NCBI RefSeq assembly: GCF_001750105.1
Contig: NZ_CP014143.1
Span: forward strand, 1,240,001-1,304,000
Length of the DNA stretch: 64,000 bases
Reading direction: 5' to 3'
From: Microbulbifer aggregans
GTDB lineage: Bacteria; Pseudomonadota; Gammaproteobacteria; Pseudomonadales; Cellvibrionaceae
The position numbers and the translations under genes were made by a program. Below, in pieces: positions 32,123 to 41,256 of this stretch. Positions within the stretch are counted from its first letter, which is position 1; every line of letters begins with the position of its first letter. Below the pieces are notes generated by a model. It saw only the letters and a program-made list of their open reading frames with translations, did no database searches and had not been told where the DNA came from.

Positions 32123-33271
32123 TCAGTACAGCTTCGGTCCGCCGTATTCGTCGCTGTCGCCCTCGAGGCTCAGCTCGCCCGCTGCATCGTTCAGGTACTC
32201 GGCATCGGATTCCGACTTGAGCTTGATCATCAGGCGCAGGTCGTTAGCGGAGTCGGCGTGGGAGAGGGCGTCCTCGTAGGTGATCTCGCCGCGGTCGTAC
32301 AGCTCGTACAGGGCCTGGTCAAAGGTCTGCATGCCCTGCTCGTTGGAGCGTTTCATCAACTCCTTCATCTTGTGCACCTCGCCCTTGCGGATCAGGTCCG
32401 CCATCAGCGGGGTGTTGATCATGATCTCGAGACAGGCGCGGCGGCCGTCGCCATCCGGTGTGGGTACCAGCTGCTGGGCGACCATCGCCTTGAGGTTCAG
32501 CGACAGGTCCATATAGAGCTGCTGGTGACGGTCCGCCGGGAAGAAGTGGATGATCCGGTCCAGCGCCTGGTTGGCATTGTTGGCGTGCAGGGTGCACAGG
32601 CACAGGTGGCCGGTCTCGGCGAAGGCGATGGCGTGATCCATGGTCTCGCGCGAGCGCACCTCACCAATGAGAATCACGTCGGGCGCCTGACGCAGGGTGT
32701 TCTTCAGGGCGACCTCGAAAGATTCGGTATCCAGGCCCACCTCGCGCTGGGTGACAATACACCCGCGGTGCTGGTGGACGAATTCGATCGGGTCCTCGAT
32801 GGAGATAATGTGACCTTTCGAGTTTTCGTTGCGGTGGCCGATCATGGATGCCAGTGAGGTGGACTTACCGGTACCGGTCGCACCCACGAAGATGATCAGG
32901 CCGCGTTTGGTCATCGCCAGATCCTTGAGGATCTCCGGCAGTCCCAGACCGTCGACCGTGGGGATACGGGTCTCGATGCGGCGCAGCACCATGCCCACCA
33001 GGTTGCGCTGGAAGAAGGCGGAAACCCGGAAGCGGCCCACATTGCGCACGGCAATAGCGAAGTTCAGCTCTTTCTTTTCGGCGAATTCGCGACGCTGCTT
33101 CTCGTTCATCACACCCACCACCAGCTCGCGGGCCTTCTCTGGCGTCAGCGCTGAGCTGCTGGCCGGGATGACCTTACCGTGAACCTTGATCGAGGGCGGT
33201 ACACCGGCGGTGATGAACAGGTCCGATGCCCCTTTCTCCACAACCAGCTGTAACAGTCTTTCGATTTCCAT
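32123..33271 (-). CDS. pilU: Type IV pilus retraction ATPase PilU
   Basis: The 382-aa PilT-like ATPase equals the usual PilU length. It has an N-terminal PAS-like domain, Walker A GATGTGKSTSLAS, the Asp box ISIEDPIEFVH, Walker B ILIGEVRSRETMDHA and the His box ETGHLCLCTLHANNANQALDRI. PilU works with PilT to retract type IV pili against load. It follows pilT on the same strand after 113 bp. Confidence 0.93.
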   Translation of the reverse strand: MEIERLLQLVVEKGASDLFITAGVPPSIKVHGKVIPASSSALTPEKARELVVGVMNEKQRREFAEKKELNFAIAVRNVGRFRVSAFFQRNLVGMVLRRIETRIPTVDGLGLPEILKDLAMTKRGLIIFVGATGTGKSTSLASMIGHRNENSKGHIISIEDPIEFVHQHRGCIVTQREVGLDTESFEVALKNTLRQAPDVILIGEVRSRETMDHAIAFAETGHLCLCTLHANNANQALDRIIHFFPADRHQQLYMDLSLNLKAMVAQQLVPTPDGDGRRACLEIMINTPLMADLIRKGEVHKMKELMKRSNEQGMQTFDQALYELYDRGEITYEDALSHADSANDLRLMIKLKSESDAEYLNDAAGELSLEGDSDEYGGPKLY

Positions 33272-33384
33272 TGTCTAAACCACTTTTATTGTTGTCGCGT
33301 CGCTGCGCTATTGTCCGCGGCCGATGCGGAAGTTTGCGCGATTAATGCTGTCCCCGTTTAAGGCCTGCAGGGACAGTCAATGAC

Positions 33385-34419
33385 TTAAAAGTTTTCGGGC
33401 ATCTTCGCCTTCTCACGGGCCACATCGCGGGTGATCACCCGGCGCTCCACCAGATCCTGCAGGCACTGGTCCATGGTCTGCATGCCCACGCTGGCACCGG
33501 TCTGGATGGCAGAGTACATCTGCGCGACCTTGTCCTCGCGGATCAGGTTACGGATTGCTGGGGTGCCACGCATGATCTCATGGGCCGCCACCCGGCCGCC
33601 GCCATTGCGCTTCAGCAGGGTCTGGGAAACCACCGCCTGCAGGGATTCTGACAGCATCGAGCGCACCATTGCCTTTTCTTCCGCCGGGAATACATCCACC
33701 ACCCGGTCGATGGTCTTGGCCGCGGAGGTGGTGTGCAGGGTGCCGAATACCAGGTGACCGGTTTCCGCCGCAGTCAGGGCCAGGCGGATGGTCTCCAGGT
33801 CCCGCATCTCACCAACGAGGATGATGTCCGGGTCCTCACGCAGGGCGGAACGCAGGGCCTCGGCAAAGCCGTGGGTGTCCCGGTGTACTTCCCGCTGGTT
33901 CACCAGGCACTTTTTCGATTCGTGCACGAATTCGATCGGATCCTCGACGGTGAGGATGTGCTCGTACTTGTTGTCGTTAATGTAGTCGATCATTGCCGCC
34001 AGGCTGGTGGACTTACCGGAGCCGGTGGGCCCGGTCACCAGCACCAGGCCGCGGGGGGTGTCACAGATCTGGCGGAATACCTGGCCCATCCCCAGATCGT
34101 CCATGGTCAGTACCTTGGACGGAATGGTCCGGAACACGGCACCGGCACCGCGGTTGTGGTTAAACGCATTTACACGGAAGCGGGCGACGCCGGGCACTTC
34201 GAAGGAGAAGTCGGTTTCCAGGAATTCCTCGTAATCCTTGCGCTGCTTGTCATTCATGATCTCGTAGATCAGCGCGTGTACCTGCTTGTGCTCCATCGGC
34301 GGCAGGTTAATGCGGCGGACATCGCCATCGACACGGATCATTGGCGGCAGCCCCGCGGACAGGTGGAGGTCCGAGGCGTTCTGCTTGGCACTGAAGGCGA
34401 GGAGTTCTGTGATGTCCAT
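33385..34419 (-). CDS. pilT: Type IV pilus retraction ATPase PilT
   Basis: The 344-aa ATPase has Walker A GPTGSGKSTSLAA, Walker B ILVGEMRDLETI, the His box ETGHLVFGTLHTTSAAKTIDRV and the C-terminal AIRNLIRE motif needed for retraction. Length equals the family norm. It is transcribed divergently from yggS, with pilU downstream. Confidence 0.95.
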   Translation of the reverse strand: MDITELLAFSAKQNASDLHLSAGLPPMIRVDGDVRRINLPPMEHKQVHALIYEIMNDKQRKDYEEFLETDFSFEVPGVARFRVNAFNHNRGAGAVFRTIPSKVLTMDDLGMGQVFRQICDTPRGLVLVTGPTGSGKSTSLAAMIDYINDNKYEHILTVEDPIEFVHESKKCLVNQREVHRDTHGFAEALRSALREDPDIILVGEMRDLETIRLALTAAETGHLVFGTLHTTSAAKTIDRVVDVFPAEEKAMVRSMLSESLQAVVSQTLLKRNGGGRVAAHEIMRGTPAIRNLIREDKVAQMYSAIQTGASVGMQTMDQCLQDLVERRVITRDVAREKAKMPENF

Positions 34420-34483
34420 ACTGCTACCTTATTGTTCTGATTACCCTGTTGTCCTCTGGCGGGAGGCGGCGCGAGGTGCCGGA

Positions 34484-34512
34484 TTCGAGTCGCAGTCGGA
34501 TTTGCGTACAAT
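34484..34512 (+). promoter_or_regulatory. Candidate sigma-70 promoter for yggS
   Basis: TACAAT (34507-34512) is preceded at 17 bp by TTCGAG (34484-34489). The -10 is good and the -35 is weak. It lies 28 bp upstream of the yggS start. Confidence 0.45.
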
Positions 34513-34540
34513 CGGCCCCTCTTTGTTATCGAGCTAGTAT

Positions 34541-35236
34541 ATGCGCAAAGAAGACATCACCGAAAACCTGAATCGTGTGCGCGCACGCATCGTCACCAGT
34601 TGTGCGGCCTGCGGGCGCGATCCGGACAGGGTAACCCTTCTGGCAGTATCCAAGACCCGGCCGGCGTCAGACCTGCGCAGCGCCTTCGATGCCGGCCAGC
34701 GCGATTTTGGCGAGAACTACCTGCAGGAGGCGCTCGAAAAGCAGGCGGAGCTCTCGGATCTGGATATCACCTGGCACTTCATCGGGCCGCTGCAATCCAA
34801 CAAGACCCGGGCGGTGGCCGAGCATTTTCACTGGATGCACAGTGTCGATCGGTTAAAAATTGCACAGCGACTTTCTTCACAGCGACCGGATTCCATGCCG
34901 CCGTTGAACCTGTGTCTGCAGGTCAATATAGACGACGAAGACAGTAAGTCGGGTGTGTTACCCGAAGAGGTTGTCGCTCTGGCGGAGGCGGTGGCCGAGC
35001 TGCCAAATGTGTGCCTCCGTGGGCTGATGGCCATTCCCGCGCCGCGGGAGTCGGAAGAAGAACAAAAGCAGCCTTTCGAGGCCCTCTATGCGCTGCTCGA
35101 TCAGTTGCGTGAGCGGCTGCCGGGGCAGCCACTGGACACGCTTTCCATGGGTATGTCTGGCGACATGGAGGCGGCTATCGCCAGCGGTGCCACCATGGTA
35201 CGGATCGGCACCGATATTTTCGGGCGAAGAGACTAA
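34541..35236 (+). CDS. yggS: YggS family pyridoxal-phosphate homeostasis protein
   Basis: The 231-aa single-domain PLP protein binds cofactor by the lysine in LLAVSKTRPASDLR. Other marks are GENYLQEA, WHFIGPLQSNK and SMGMSGDMEAAI. It controls PLP balance and amino-acid metabolism rather than catalysing a known reaction. pilT-yggS-proC-yggT is a common order, but here an S9 peptidase gene on the other strand splits yggS from proC. Confidence 0.94.
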   Translation: MRKEDITENLNRVRARIVTSCAACGRDPDRVTLLAVSKTRPASDLRSAFDAGQRDFGENYLQEALEKQAELSDLDITWHFIGPLQSNKTRAVAEHFHWMHSVDRLKIAQRLSSQRPDSMPPLNLCLQVNIDDEDSKSGVLPEEVVALAEAVAELPNVCLRGLMAIPAPRESEEEQKQPFEALYALLDQLRERLPGQPLDTLSMGMSGDMEAAIASGATMVRIGTDIFGRRD

Positions 35237-35239
35237 CGG

Positions 35240-35265
35240 ACGCCTCTCGCCGCAGCGAGAGGCGT
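35240..35265. terminator. Perfect hairpin between convergent yggS and S9 peptidase
   Basis: An 11-bp perfect stem, ACGCCTCTCGC with its complement, closes a CGCA loop. It lies 3 bp after yggS and 7 bp from the end of the opposite gene. There is no long T tract, so it may work with Rho or as a 3'-end stabiliser for both. Confidence 0.6.
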
Positions 35266-35272
35266 CACCGGG

Positions 35273-37318
35273 TTACAGTGCTTGTTCGGCAGACTGGACC
35301 GTATCGTTTTCCCTCATCTTCCAGCGAGATACAGGCTTCTCCAGCAGGTGCTGGGAGAAGAACAGGGCGGTCACCTGGGAGAAGACATCCCGGTTTTCCT
35401 TTTTGCGGTAGCCGTGTCCCTCGTTGAGGGCATTCATGTACCACACAGGCTTGCCCCCTTCTCGCAGTGCTGCGACGATTTGCTCTGCTTCAGTAACCGG
35501 TACCCGGGGATCGTTTTCTCCCTGAACTACCAGCATGGGTACGCGGATTTTGTCCACATTGTTGCTGGGGCTGATGCGTTCGAGGAAGGCGCGCATGTCC
35601 GGATCACGCTCATTGCCGTACTCCACCCGGCGCAGGTCGCGGCGGTAGTCGCGGGTATTGGTCAGGAAAGTTACGAAGTTGGAGATGCCGACGATATCGA
35701 CTGCGGCCCGCAGTCGGTCGCTATAGTGCATGGCGCTGGCGAGTACCATGTAGCCGCCGTAACTGCCCCCAAATACCGCTACCCGGTCACCGTCCAGATC
35801 CGGTTGGGTATCGATCCAGTCCAGCAGCGCACCGATGTCCCGTACCGAATCTTCGCGCTTGTAGCCGTTATCCAGCGCCACATAGGTTTTGCCGTAACCG
35901 GCGGAGCCGCGCACGTTGGGTGCGATCACTGCCACACCCAGCTTCTGTAGCCACAGTTGGTAGGTGCTGCTGAAATAGGGTCGGTACTGAGCCTCCGGGC
36001 CGCCATGGATGGAGATCACTACAGGTACTGGACCCTCGGTATCGCGGGGGCGATAGACAAAAGCGGGAATCTTGCGTGCCTCGCCATCGACTGTGTCAAA
36101 GGTGGGGTAGTGGACCAGTTCCGGCTCGATAAAGCTGTCTGTGTCCAGTCCGCCCACCTCACTTTTGGTCCAGCGCTCGAGCTCTGCGTGGCGCAGTGGT
36201 GTGCGGCGCAGATTCAGGACGAACGTGTCGGTTGGGGTCTTGGGGGTGTTGATGGACAGTGCCAGTTTGTCTCCCTGACCATTGAATGTGAGCCCGCCCA
36301 CTACGCCAATGGGCAAGTCTTTCACCTTGCGATAGCGCATATTGCGGGGATTAAACAGGTAGACCTGATCCATACCGTTCTCGTTGATGGTAAAGGCCCC
36401 GCGGCGGCGGTCATCGCTGAGCACCACCGAGGATACGTCCCAGGCGATACCATCAGTGATTACACGCTCTTCTCCGGTGGCGAGGTTCCTGTGCACCAGT
36501 TGGGCGAACTCGCCCCGTTGGTCGGATACGTAAAAAATGCCACTGCCATCGCTGTCGAAGTCCCCGGCATAGTTACGCGACTGGTTCTCGCTGTCGCCGG
36601 CAACCCGCTGCAGTTCCCCACTCTCCAGATCCAGCACGTGGACCAGGGAGTTAGTGGAGGAAATGTACTGCTGCACCAGAAGCCGGCTGTTGTCCGCACT
36701 GAAAGACACCGGGCCCCACCAGCTGCCGTCGGGAGACTCGAGGGCGAGAGTACTGGTGTGGCCATCGGCACTCAGACGGGTGATCCAGATGTCATTGGCG
36801 CGGCCATTGCGGCGCGTGCTCTGGTAGGCCACCAGAGAACCGTCCGGGCTCCAGGCTATCTGACCATTGCGTGACTCACCGTCGGTCAGCATGCGGCTAT
36901 CGCCGGTTGCGGGATCAAACAGGAAAATCTGCGCGTCCTCACTGCCGCCGGCATCCATGGTGAAGGCGATCTGCCGGGATTGCGGCCGCGGTTCCACCTG
37001 GCCTACGGGTTCCGTGAAGAAAGTGAGCTGTTGGCGGGCGCCGCCCGGTCGATCCACCCGGTGGATCTGATTGACCTCGCCGAACCGGGTAGAGACATAG
37101 AGGGCATCCCCTTCCTCGGTCCAGCCGAGTACAGACGCGGAGCGAACACTCTGGTAGCGATTCAGGTCATCGGCCACCTGGTCCGGTACCGGAGGAATAT
37201 CTTCCATTACCAGGTTGCCGTTGTTGAGGGTGCGTGTCTCCACTGCAGCGGGAGTGACAGCTGACCAGGCCAGGCTGACGGCCACCAGTGCAGCTGGCAG
37301 AAGTCTCTGCTTGCTCAT
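35273..37318 (-). CDS. S9 family (prolyl oligopeptidase) serine peptidase, exported
   Basis: The 681-aa protein has a signal peptide ending TPAAVE. A WD/TolB-like beta-propeller spans residues about 50-400 (GQIAWSPDGSLVAYQST, VSFSADNSRLLV). The C-terminal alpha/beta-hydrolase carries the catalytic Ser in GGSYGGYM, Asp in GENDPRVP and His in LNEGHGY. Enzymes of this type cleave short peptides. It is monocistronic, inserted into the yggS-proC neighbourhood. Confidence 0.9.
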   Translation of the reverse strand: MSKQRLLPAALVAVSLAWSAVTPAAVETRTLNNGNLVMEDIPPVPDQVADDLNRYQSVRSASVLGWTEEGDALYVSTRFGEVNQIHRVDRPGGARQQLTFFTEPVGQVEPRPQSRQIAFTMDAGGSEDAQIFLFDPATGDSRMLTDGESRNGQIAWSPDGSLVAYQSTRRNGRANDIWITRLSADGHTSTLALESPDGSWWGPVSFSADNSRLLVQQYISSTNSLVHVLDLESGELQRVAGDSENQSRNYAGDFDSDGSGIFYVSDQRGEFAQLVHRNLATGEERVITDGIAWDVSSVVLSDDRRRGAFTINENGMDQVYLFNPRNMRYRKVKDLPIGVVGGLTFNGQGDKLALSINTPKTPTDTFVLNLRRTPLRHAELERWTKSEVGGLDTDSFIEPELVHYPTFDTVDGEARKIPAFVYRPRDTEGPVPVVISIHGGPEAQYRPYFSSTYQLWLQKLGVAVIAPNVRGSAGYGKTYVALDNGYKREDSVRDIGALLDWIDTQPDLDGDRVAVFGGSYGGYMVLASAMHYSDRLRAAVDIVGISNFVTFLTNTRDYRRDLRRVEYGNERDPDMRAFLERISPSNNVDKIRVPMLVVQGENDPRVPVTEAEQIVAALREGGKPVWYMNALNEGHGYRKKENRDVFSQVTALFFSQHLLEKPVSRWKMRENDTVQSAEQAL

Positions 37319-37498
37319 GGGCTTTCCTTGTTATCGTCATTGTCGCCTCCATGTTAAAAGTCTCGCCACGGGATACCAGTGGGCTGCGACGGACGGAGGT
37401 GGCGCAGAGGGGAATTCGCGCCAAATTTTCAATTGGCCGGGGCGGCGGCCATAATTTGCCCCGGCAAAGTCATACGATAGTGAACGAAGGGGATGTCA

Positions 37499-38335
37499 GT
37501 GACAGCGACGGAAAAACCGAAGATGGTGTTTATCGGTGGTGCCGGCAATATGGCCGGCGCTGTGATCGGCGGCCTGGTGGCCAGCGGTTATCCGGCAGGG
37601 CGCATCGTCGCCACCGGTCGCAACGAGCAGAAACTCACTGATTTTGCCGCGCGCCACGGTGTGCAGGTGACCACTGACAATGCGGCTGCGGTGGCGGAAG
37701 CCGATGTGCTGGTGCTTTCGGTCAAACCACAGATGATGAAAGAGCTCTGCGGGCAGATCGCCACGCTGGTAAGTGATCGCAAACCACTGGTGATTACTCT
37801 CGCGGCGGGTATTCCGCTGGCGGCCTACCAGCGCTGGCTCGGCGCCGGTGTGCCCATCGTACGGGCGATGCCCAACACGCCGGCCCTGGTGGGCACCGGG
37901 GTTACCGGCCTGTTCGCGGGCGATGGTGTCTCCAATGCCCAAAAGCAGATTGCGGAGCAGATGGCCGAGGCGGTCGGCATCGCCATCTGGGTCGATGAGG
38001 AAGCCGGCATCGACCAGGTGATCGCCGTCTCCGGTTCCGGGCCGGCTTACTATTTCCAGTTTATGGAATCCATGATCGACGCTGCGGAAAAGGCGGGCAT
38101 GAACCGTGCCGATGCCGAGCGGCTTACCTTGCAAACCGCTCTGGGCGCGGCGAAACTGGCGGTGGCCAGCGATGTGGACGTGGCCCAGCTAAAGCGCAAC
38201 GTCATGTCACCAAACGGCACCACCGAGCGTGCGATACAGCGTTTCCAGAACGACGGTTTGCCGGCGCTGGTGGAGCGGGCAATGCGGGACTGCGCCGACC
38301 GCGCCGCAGAGATGGCGCGCGAGCTGGATAACTAG
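37499..38335 (+). CDS. proC: Pyrroline-5-carboxylate reductase
   Basis: The 278-aa enzyme makes proline with NADPH. It has the dinucleotide-binding motif FIGGAGNMAGAVIGGL, VKPQ, RAMPNTPALVGTGVTGL and SGSGPAYYFQFME. I chose GTG at 37499 because AAGGGG directly abuts the ATG at 37493, leaving no spacer for that start; the ATG remains possible. yggT follows after 83 bp. Confidence 0.94.
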   Translation: MTATEKPKMVFIGGAGNMAGAVIGGLVASGYPAGRIVATGRNEQKLTDFAARHGVQVTTDNAAAVAEADVLVLSVKPQMMKELCGQIATLVSDRKPLVITLAAGIPLAAYQRWLGAGVPIVRAMPNTPALVGTGVTGLFAGDGVSNAQKQIAEQMAEAVGIAIWVDEEAGIDQVIAVSGSGPAYYFQFMESMIDAAEKAGMNRADAERLTLQTALGAAKLAVASDVDVAQLKRNVMSPNGTTERAIQRFQNDGLPALVERAMRDCADRAAEMARELDN

Positions 38336-38418
38336 ACAACAGCGCTGACAAGAATGCAGGGCGCCGGCAGCAGCGGGCGCCGACAATAGTAAATGCGAGA
38401 ATCGTGCAGGGAATCTAG

Positions 38419-39027
38419 ATGGCCAACACTTTCACCAATATCGGTGTCTTCCTCGTCGCCACCATTGGCATCCTTTATCTGTTTGCCGTGCTGATGCGCT
38501 TTCTGCTGCAACTGGCGCGGGCGGATTTCTACAACCCGATCTCCCAGGGCATCGTGAAAGTCACCAACCCGTTACTGCTGCCATTACGGAAGCTGGTGCC
38601 GGGTCTGTTCGGAATCGATATGGCCTCGCTGGTGCTGGCGATTCTGGTGGGCTGGGTCATGATTCTCGCCTGCGGCTTGCTGGCTGGTGGTGGCCTGTTC
38701 AACCCGTTGAGCGCTTTGCTGTGGTCGTTTCTGGGCTGCATCAGTACCGTAATCGCGATTGTCTTTATCGGAATGCTGATTTCCATCATCTTCAGCTGGA
38801 TCGCGCCGCAGAGCGGCCATCCGGCCCTGATGCTGCTGCGGCAGCTGCTGGAGCCGTTCTGCGCACCGGTGCGTCGGCTGATTCCGCCGCTGGGGGTGAT
38901 CGATATCAGCCCGATCTTCGTCTTTATCCTGTTGACGGTGGCGGACAAGCTGCTGGTGGGTTTTGCTCAGATGGCCAATATGCCCGCATTCGTCTACGGA
39001 CTCTTCTGGCAGATCCCCGGGTTCTGA
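38419..39027 (+). CDS. yggT: YggT family membrane protein
   Basis: The 202-aa protein has two tandem YGGT domains, each with two membrane segments and the conserved motif (R)FLLQLARADFYNPISQGIVKVTNP and FCAPVRRLIPPLGVIDISPI. The family is linked to osmotic stress and cell shape, without an established activity. It follows proC as usual. Confidence 0.93.
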   Translation: MANTFTNIGVFLVATIGILYLFAVLMRFLLQLARADFYNPISQGIVKVTNPLLLPLRKLVPGLFGIDMASLVLAILVGWVMILACGLLAGGGLFNPLSALLWSFLGCISTVIAIVFIGMLISIIFSWIAPQSGHPALMLLRQLLEPFCAPVRRLIPPLGVIDISPIFVFILLTVADKLLVGFAQMANMPAFVYGLFWQIPGF

Positions 39028-39146
39028 TCGACGCCCATTCCGCAAACCGGGTCGCATTTCCGCCGGCCCGGCGCTTCTATTCTCATGCCTGTTGACCGAG
39101 AATAGCCGCTTCCGTCAAGTAAGCAGTACAACAAGAACAGAATTAC

Positions 39147-41114
39147 ATGGAAGACGCTCTCTTGCGCCAGCATATCGCCGATTACGACCGCTGGAAGAAA
39201 GGCCTGGACAACCAGTTCGCCGCCTTCAATCAGTGGCTGAAGCAGCATTTCCCCAACTCCGCCGGTGCCCGCCAGGTGGTGCAACAGGCCCGTTCCCTGC
39301 TGGCGGAGGACCAGTTCACGCTGGCGCTGGTGGGGGAATTCTCTCGCGGCAAGACCGAGCTGATCAACGCACTGTTGTCGCATACCTACGGCAAGCGCCT
39401 GCTGCCCTCGCGGCCGGGACGCACCACTATGTGCCCGACGGAGATATTCAGCGACGGGGGCCAGCAGGCCAGCCTGCGGTTGCTGCCGATCGAGACGCTG
39501 GCCACCAATACCAGCCTGGAAAGCTTTCGCCGTATCCCGCAGAAATGGGTTGCCCACGAGTTCGACGCCAACGATGCCGATGCCACCCGCGAGGCCCTGC
39601 TGAAGGTTGCCGCCACCAAGTCGGCGACACCCGAAGAGGCGGCCCGTCTCGGTTTCGATCGCCGCCACCTCGATAGCAATGGCGCACTGGTAGAGATTCC
39701 GGCCTGGCGGTATGCACTGATCTGCCTGCCACATCCGCTGCTGGCCCAGGGATTGCGGATCATCGACACGCCGGGCCTCAATGCCCTCGGCAATGAACCG
39801 GAACTGACCCTTAGCACGCTGCCTGGCGCCCAGGCGGTGGCATTCCTGCTGGCGGCGGATGCCGGCGTCAGTGGCACCGACCTGAATATGTGGGAGACGC
39901 ATCTGGTCCCCCTGCGTGAGCATCGTGGCACCGCGGTGATGGCACTGCTCAACAAGATCGATGCCATGTGGGACGATCCGGACGAAGATCCGGAACTACT
40001 GCTGCGTCGCATGCGTGCGCAGGTGAGCAAGCTGCTGGAGCTCCCTCAGGAGAGTGTGGTGGGCGTTTCTGCCAAGAAAGCGCTGCTGGCCCGACAGCAG
40101 CAGGACGCAGCGCTACTTGAACAGAGCCACTTTGCAGAGTTTGAAAAATTACTGGTGCAGCGACTGATGGAGCACCGGCAGAAAGTGGCCGAACATCGTT
40201 GCCTGCACCAGGCACTGACACTGATGGCGGACACCCGCGATCTGCTCAAGCGCCGTCTCAACAGCGGGCAAGCGGCGCTGGAGCACCTGCAAAGTCGCGG
40301 CAGTACCAGTACCGAGCAACTCGAAGAGCTGGCCCAGTTGCAACAGACGGTGAAGCAGCAACACAAAGTCTGTCATCAGGAGTTGCTGACGCTGAAGTCG
40401 AGCCACCGCATGCTGGCCCGTCAGCGCTCTTCACTGCTGGCTCCGGTTTCCAGCCAGCAGTTGCAGACTCTGATCGACGACACCAGCCGCGCCCTGAATG
40501 AGCGCTGGACGCCTCTGGGCCTGGCCCGTGCCATCGACGGATTTATGGAAGGGGTGGATCACCAGCTCGCCAACATGGAGCGGGAAGTGGACGCGGCCAA
40601 CCGTCTGGTGGATGCCATCTTCGAACGCTCCTCCCTGAAGAACCTGGATTCCAGCGACCAGCATTTCGGGATTGCCAGTTTCCGTCTCAGTCTGCGCGGT
40701 CTGCATCGGCAGGCGGCACAATTGCGCCGTTCGCCGCAGCTGTTGCTGGCGCGGCGCAACCGCCTGACCGAGCGCTTTATGGCCACGCTTGCCAGCGAAG
40801 TAGGGCGCCTCTATAGCCAGTTGATCTCTGCTGCGGATGGCTGGCTGGACCAGGCCCTGGAGCCTCTCAAACAACATGTGCAATACCAGAAGCATTTGCT
40901 CAACCGGCATTTGATCAAGCTCACAGAGTTGAAGCAGAAAACCCAGAGCAAGCGCACTGATCTGCGCGCACTGGAAGAGGAGATCCTGCGCAACGACAGT
41001 GCGCTCGCTTCGCTGGAGGAGCTGCTGAAACAAAACGCCCCGGCGCCACAGCCGGTGGCACCTGCGCCGCGCCGCGACAACGTTACCCAGCTGAAAGCAC
41101 CCGCGGCCAGCTGA
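39147..41114 (+). CDS. Dynamin-like GTPase family protein
   Basis: The 655-aa protein has an N-terminal Dynamin_N GTPase domain. Motifs are G1 GEFSRGKTELINALL (about residue 60), G2 TTMCPTEI, G3 IIDTPGLNALG and G4 LLNKID. The rest is mostly helical and coiled coil, with a long Leu/Gln-rich stretch and a low-complexity Pro/Ala tail. I see no clear membrane segment. Bacterial dynamin-like proteins remodel membranes or assist in stress or phage protection; the role of this one is unknown. It lies between yggT and metX, 119 bp after yggT, and is preceded by an AT-rich start region. Confidence 0.83.
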   Translation: MEDALLRQHIADYDRWKKGLDNQFAAFNQWLKQHFPNSAGARQVVQQARSLLAEDQFTLALVGEFSRGKTELINALLSHTYGKRLLPSRPGRTTMCPTEIFSDGGQQASLRLLPIETLATNTSLESFRRIPQKWVAHEFDANDADATREALLKVAATKSATPEEAARLGFDRRHLDSNGALVEIPAWRYALICLPHPLLAQGLRIIDTPGLNALGNEPELTLSTLPGAQAVAFLLAADAGVSGTDLNMWETHLVPLREHRGTAVMALLNKIDAMWDDPDEDPELLLRRMRAQVSKLLELPQESVVGVSAKKALLARQQQDAALLEQSHFAEFEKLLVQRLMEHRQKVAEHRCLHQALTLMADTRDLLKRRLNSGQAALEHLQSRGSTSTEQLEELAQLQQTVKQQHKVCHQELLTLKSSHRMLARQRSSLLAPVSSQQLQTLIDDTSRALNERWTPLGLARAIDGFMEGVDHQLANMEREVDAANRLVDAIFERSSLKNLDSSDQHFGIASFRLSLRGLHRQAAQLRRSPQLLLARRNRLTERFMATLASEVGRLYSQLISAADGWLDQALEPLKQHVQYQKHLLNRHLIKLTELKQKTQSKRTDLRALEEEILRNDSALASLEELLKQNAPAPQPVAPAPRRDNVTQLKAPAAS

Positions 41115-41256
41115 AAAGGCTCTGAACCGGCGGTGTCGGTCGACACCGTTGGACGTTGTGGCTGCGGCGGTGACATTTGTCTTCCGCCGTGGCGCTCCCG
41201 TAAACTGGCCGGTCTTCCACCGATGAACACCGCTTGACCCGGAAACCGGTATCACC

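Noticed and set aside
38994..39923. 309-codon minus-strand frame over the dynamin gene
   Set aside because: The plus-strand GTPase has all G motifs; the antisense frame has none.
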